Below, piece after piece: positions 61,034-64,000 of a stretch of 64,000 nucleotides of DNA (the first letter of the stretch is position 1; each line of letters begins with the position of its first letter). The notes under the pieces are model-generated. The model did no database searches, was not told the DNA's origin, and saw only the letters and a program-made list of their open reading frames with translations. The position numbers and the translations under genes were made by a program. This stretch comes from JAATFS01 sp037145635. GTDB taxonomy: Bacteria; Pseudomonadota; Gammaproteobacteria; Xanthomonadales; Xanthomonadaceae. The DNA lies in NCBI GenBank assembly GCA_037145635.1, contig JBBCXB010000001.1, forward strand, positions 496,001-560,000, given 5' to 3'.

Positions 61034-61458
61034 GGCCGCGCCGACGGGTCGAACCATGCCTTCACGCCCGGGCGCAGCAGCACCACCAGGGTGAACACGC
61101 CCAGGATCGTGCCATGCGGCATCAGCAGGCAGGCCACCCCGGCGACCACCAGGCAGAAGGTGTAGTGGCGCCGCCGTGACAGGCTGCGGCCGCCCAGCGC
61201 CAGCAGCGCGGCCAGGGTCAGCCCGGTCAGGATGAGGACGCCGGCGATCGCGATGAAGAACCAGCCGCCCAGCGCCGCGTCCGGATCGCGGGCGCCCAGG
61301 CGCCCGCTGACCAGCCCGATCCCCACCGCCAGATGCAGCAGCGGGAACATCGAGAACAGGGCGGTCAGGCCCGCCGCCACGTAATGGAAGATCGCCAGCA
61401 GCCGCAGCTGCCCGAGATCGTCGCTCGCGGCGGCCGGCAACGGAGGAGGCGCCTGCAT
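61030..61458 (-). CDS. Small multi-spanning membrane protein between purM and purN
   Basis: 142 residues with about three to four membrane helices (YVAAGLTALFSMFPLLHL; GWFFIAIAGVLILTGLTL; FCLVVAGVACLLMP; GTILGVFTLVVLL). No family is recognised with certainty. It lies 8 bases after purM and overlaps purN by 4 bases, so it is part of the purine transcript although its topology suggests no purine-synthetic role. Starts with ATG at 61458. Confidence 0.75.
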   Translation of the reverse strand: MQAPPPLPAAASDDLGQLRLLAIFHYVAAGLTALFSMFPLLHLAVGIGLVSGRLGARDPDAALGGWFFIAIAGVLILTGLTLAALLALGGRSLSRRRHYTFCLVVAGVACLLMPHGTILGVFTLVVLLRPGVKAWFDPSARP

Positions 61459-61466
61459 GCGCCGGC

Positions 61467-62522
61467 TCAGCCGATCCGCACGCGTTCTTCGCCTTCGGCG
61501 GCGGTGACCACGCCGATCCGCCAGTGCTGCAGCGACAGCGCGTCCAGCGCCTGCTCCAGTGCCCCGGCCTGGTCGGCCGCGGCGACCAGCACGAAGCCGA
61601 TGCCGCAATTGAAGGTGCGCCACATCTCGCTGTCGGCCACCACGCCTTCGCGCTGCAGCCACTGGAACACCGGCGGCAGCGGCCAGGCGCCGGCGTCGAT
61701 GTCCAGGCCCAGGCCCTCGGGCACCACCCGGATGATGTTCTCGGTCAGGCCGCCGCCGGTGACGTGCGCCATCGCGTGGATGGCCTCGCCATGCGAGGCC
61801 AGCAGCGACAGCACCGGCTTGACGTAGAGCGCGGTCGGCGCCATCAGCGCGTCGATCAGCGCGACGCCGCCCAGGTCCAGGTCGGCCGGCGCGCCGGCGC
61901 GCTCGTAGATCCGGCGGATCAGCGAATAACCGTTGGAATGCGGGCCGGACGAGGCCAGGCCGATCAGCACGTCGCCCTGGCGGACCTGCTGCCCGTCCAG
62001 CAGCTGCGACTTCTCCACCGCGCCCACGGTGAAGCCGGCCAGGTCGTACTCGCCCGGCGGGTACATGTCGGGCATCTCCGCGGTCTCGCCGCCGATCAGC
62101 GCGCAGCCGGCCAGCTCGCAGCCGCGGGCGATGCCGCCGATCACGGCCGCGGCGGTGTCCACGTCCAGCTTGCCGGTGGCGAAGTAGTCCAGGAAGAACA
62201 GCGGTTCGGCGCCCTGCACCAGCACGTCGTTGACACACATGCCGACCAGGTCGATGCCGATGGTGTCGTGGCGGTTCAGCTGCTGGGACAGCTTCAGCTT
62301 GGTGCCGACGCCGTCGGTGCCGGACACCAGCACCGGCTCGCGGTACTTGCCGGACAGGTCGAACAGCGCGCCGAAGCCGCCCAGGCCGCCCATCACCTCG
62401 GGCCGGAAGCTGCGCTTGACCAGCGGCTTGATGCGCTCCACCAGGGCGTTGCCGGCATCGATGTCGACGCCGGCGTCGCGGTAGGTCAGGGGCGAGGGGG
62501 CGGAAGGCGATTGGCTGGTCAC
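61467..62522 (-). CDS. purM: Phosphoribosylformylglycinamidine cyclo-ligase
   Basis: A 351-residue enzyme that makes AIR from FGAM with ATP. Family marks: LTYRDAGVDIDAGNALVERI, the GTDGVGTKLKL phosphate loop, GIDLVGMCVNDVLVQGAEPL, GGETAEMPDMYPPGEYDLAG, and the C-terminal HVTGGGLTENI. The start is most likely a GTG at 62522 (MTSQSPSAPSP), which gives the usual length; no ATG is available nearby and no clear Shine-Dalgarno is seen. Divergent from the DUF2066 gene. Confidence 0.95.
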   Translation of the reverse strand: MTSQSPSAPSPLTYRDAGVDIDAGNALVERIKPLVKRSFRPEVMGGLGGFGALFDLSGKYREPVLVSGTDGVGTKLKLSQQLNRHDTIGIDLVGMCVNDVLVQGAEPLFFLDYFATGKLDVDTAAAVIGGIARGCELAGCALIGGETAEMPDMYPPGEYDLAGFTVGAVEKSQLLDGQQVRQGDVLIGLASSGPHSNGYSLIRRIYERAGAPADLDLGGVALIDALMAPTALYVKPVLSLLASHGEAIHAMAHVTGGGLTENIIRVVPEGLGLDIDAGAWPLPPVFQWLQREGVVADSEMWRTFNCGIGFVLVAAADQAGALEQALDALSLQHWRIGVVTAAEGEERVRIG

Positions 62523-62628
62523 GGGGAGGCCGCTTGACGGAAAGGCGGCGATTTTAGCAGCCGCATTGGCGCCCAGGCCGCATTCGGGCAACAATTCCCC
62601 CCGGATACGCCCAGCAATGGAATCTTCG

Positions 62629-63729
62629 ATGCGCCGCAGTCTCGTCCTACTCATCGCCCTCGTGGCCGGCCTGGCCACCGTACCGGCCCTCGCGCAGGCC
62701 GACCTGCGCACCGAAGGCGACGTCGCCCGGGCGCAGGGCGCCTACGAGGCCGAGGTGCCGGTCAACAGCCAGGGCGAGGGCGACCGCCCCGGCGCACTGG
62801 CGCGCGCGCTCGGCGTGGTGCTGGGCAAGCTCTCCGGCGACCGCAACATCATGGCGCGCCCGGGCGTGCCGCAGGCGCTGCGCGGCGCCCCCGGCTACGT
62901 CGAGGGCTACGACTACCGCCAGGACCAGGGCACCTCGCCGTCGGGCGCGCCCAGCTTCCGCACCACCCTGGTCGCGCGCTTCCGCCAGTCCGACGTGGAC
63001 GGGCTGGTGGCGGCGCTGGGCCTGCCGGTGTGGCCGCAGCCGCGTCCCAAGCCGGTGCTGTGGCTGGCCATCGACGACGGCAGCGGCCCGCGCCTGGTGG
63101 GCGTGCCGCAGTCTAACGCCGCGCGCAGCGTGCTCGACCGCGCGATCGAGCGCGGCTACCGGCTGGGCCTGCCCGGTGGCGGCGCCGCCGAGCAGGCGCT
63201 GGTCGGCGCGATCTGGCGCAAGGACACCGCGGCCATCGCGCGTGCCTCGGCCCGCTACAGCCCGCCGATGCAACTGGTCGGCAAGCTCTACCGCGGCAGC
63301 GGCGGCTGGACCGCGGACTGGACCTTCATCGACGACGGCAAGGTGCTGTCGAGCTGGACCACCAGCGACGGCGACGCACGCCGGGCGATGGCCGGCGGTG
63401 CCGACGGTGCCGCCGACGCCCTGGTCAAGCGCTACGCCAAGCGCGTGGACTCCGGCGTGCCGGGCGTCTACCGCGCGGTGTTCACCGGCATCTACAGCGC
63501 CGACGCCTACCTGCGGCTGTCCTCGGCGCTGCAGGGCGTGTCGGTGGTGCGCGGCATCCGCCCGGTCAGCGCCTCCGGCGACCGGCTGGAGCTGGACCTG
63601 GAGCTGCTGACCGGCCTGTCCGGCCTCAACCGCATGCTCGGCGACAACAGTCCCGTGGTGCCGGTGAGCATGCCCACCGAGGGTCCGGTCATCCTCGAAG
63701 GCGAGCACGCGGAGTACCGCCTCAAATGA
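62629..63729 (+). CDS. DUF2066 domain-containing exported protein
   Basis: 366 residues with a signal peptide (MRRSLVLLIALVAGLATVPA, cleavage near ALAQA). The DUF2066 domain spans roughly 24-130 (AYEAEVPVNSQGEGDRPGAL; LGVVLGKLSGDRNIM; GYVEGYDYRQD). The function is unknown, but the gene is typically next to purM and perM in gammaproteobacteria, as here. I prefer the ATG at 62629, with GGAA six bases upstream; an ATG at 62617 adds four residues. It overlaps the next gene by 4 bases. Confidence 0.88.
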   Translation: MRRSLVLLIALVAGLATVPALAQADLRTEGDVARAQGAYEAEVPVNSQGEGDRPGALARALGVVLGKLSGDRNIMARPGVPQALRGAPGYVEGYDYRQDQGTSPSGAPSFRTTLVARFRQSDVDGLVAALGLPVWPQPRPKPVLWLAIDDGSGPRLVGVPQSNAARSVLDRAIERGYRLGLPGGGAAEQALVGAIWRKDTAAIARASARYSPPMQLVGKLYRGSGGWTADWTFIDDGKVLSSWTTSDGDARRAMAGGADGAADALVKRYAKRVDSGVPGVYRAVFTGIYSADAYLRLSSALQGVSVVRGIRPVSASGDRLELDLELLTGLSGLNRMLGDNSPVVPVSMPTEGPVILEGEHAEYRLK

Positions 63730-64000
63730 ACCTGAGCCCCGAGGCCGAGATCGCCCAGTTCCTGCGCCGCCTGAAGTGGGTGGCGCTGGGGGTGGCGGTG
63801 CTGTGGGTGATCTGGCTGCTGGCACCGGTGCTCACCCCGTTCGTGCTGGCGCTGCTGCTGGGCTGGCTGGGCGATCCGCTGGTGGACCGCATCGAGCGCG
63901 CCGGCCGCTCGCGCAACGTCGCGGTGACCCTGGTGTTCGTGCTGATGGTGCTGCTGGTGGTGCTGGCGCTGATGATCCTGGTGCCGATGATCGAGCGCCA
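63726..64000 (+). CDS. PerM/AI-2E family transporter, 5' part
   Basis: The first 91 codons are in the window; the gene runs off the right edge. They read as MNLSPEAEIAQFLRRLKWVA followed by two close hydrophobic segments, then GWLGDPLVDRIERAGRSRN, typical of the N-terminal double helix and GDPLVD-like loop of AI-2E/PerM family membrane proteins. Members include the AI-2 exporter TqsA and transporters of unknown substrate. The ATG overlaps the DUF2066 stop by 4 bases. Confidence 0.85.
   Translation, partial: MNLSPEAEIAQFLRRLKWVALGVAVLWVIWLLAPVLTPFVLALLLGWLGDPLVDRIERAGRSRNVAVTLVFVLMVLLVVLALMILVPMIER

Overview
The window reads as chromosome of a member of the Xanthomonadaceae (the Xanthomonas, Lysobacter, Luteimonas and Pseudoxanthomonas group). 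The grounds are very high GC (about 70% by eye), a pilT-pilU pair, an lptC-lptA-lptB-rpoN-hpf-ptsN-hprK-rapZ-EIIA-HPr-EI cluster, a large Oar-like TonB receptor, a secreted trypsin-like protease and a PL1 pectate lyase. Genus and species cannot be fixed from this stretch. I saw no rRNA, tRNA, CRISPR array or IS transposase.

Layout. 1-10.4 kb: a hybrid two-component sensor; an Rrf2 regulator with its thioredoxin-reductase-like partner; a DHA2 drug transporter; hemE with a small WGR protein; a GlxA-type regulator divergent from an isochorismatase-like hydrolase; and a cupin gene broken by two compensating frameshifts. 10.4-20.6 kb: aroB-aroK, a P-loop kinase divergent from pdxH, a SoxR-controlled MFS exporter with a near-perfect SoxR box, a D-lactate dehydrogenase-type enzyme, a LysE exporter, proC, yggS and pilT. 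20.7-24.7 kb: pilU, then an abrupt AT-rich island of about 2.1 kb. The island holds a secreted orphan RHS-core protein, a tiny overlapping membrane protein (candidate immunity protein) and a zinc-ribbon membrane protein; its right edge runs into the 5' end of a YitT-family gene. 24.7-34.4 kb: DUF72, tag, algH-ruvX-pyrB, an M1 peptidase, a secreted serine protease divergent from a pectate lyase, and a small charged exported protein. 34.6-41.7 kb: an APC permease, an ArsB-like transporter, a cioAB/cydAB quinol oxidase, a lipoprotein esterase and a DUF1294 protein.

41.7-53.4 kb is a long run of minus-strand genes (kdsD, kdsC, lptC, lptA, lptB, rpoN, hpf, ptsN, hprK, rapZ, EIIA-Man, ptsH, ptsP, mgtE, DUF1294), many overlapping by a few bases. 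It joins LPS precursor synthesis and transport, sigma-54, ribosome hibernation and a regulatory phosphotransferase system that has no sugar permease here. 53.4-64 kb: ibaG-murA-EF-hand protein, the TonB receptor, two tandem DUF3108 proteins, purN-membrane protein-purM, and divergently a DUF2066 protein followed by a truncated PerM/AI-2E family transporter.

Most of the window is ordinary conserved chromosome. The parts that stand out are the RHS island after pilU, the SoxR and Rrf2 operators, the doubly frameshifted cupin gene, and short dispersed GGGAATCGGGAAT-type repeats in spacers next to pilU and murA.
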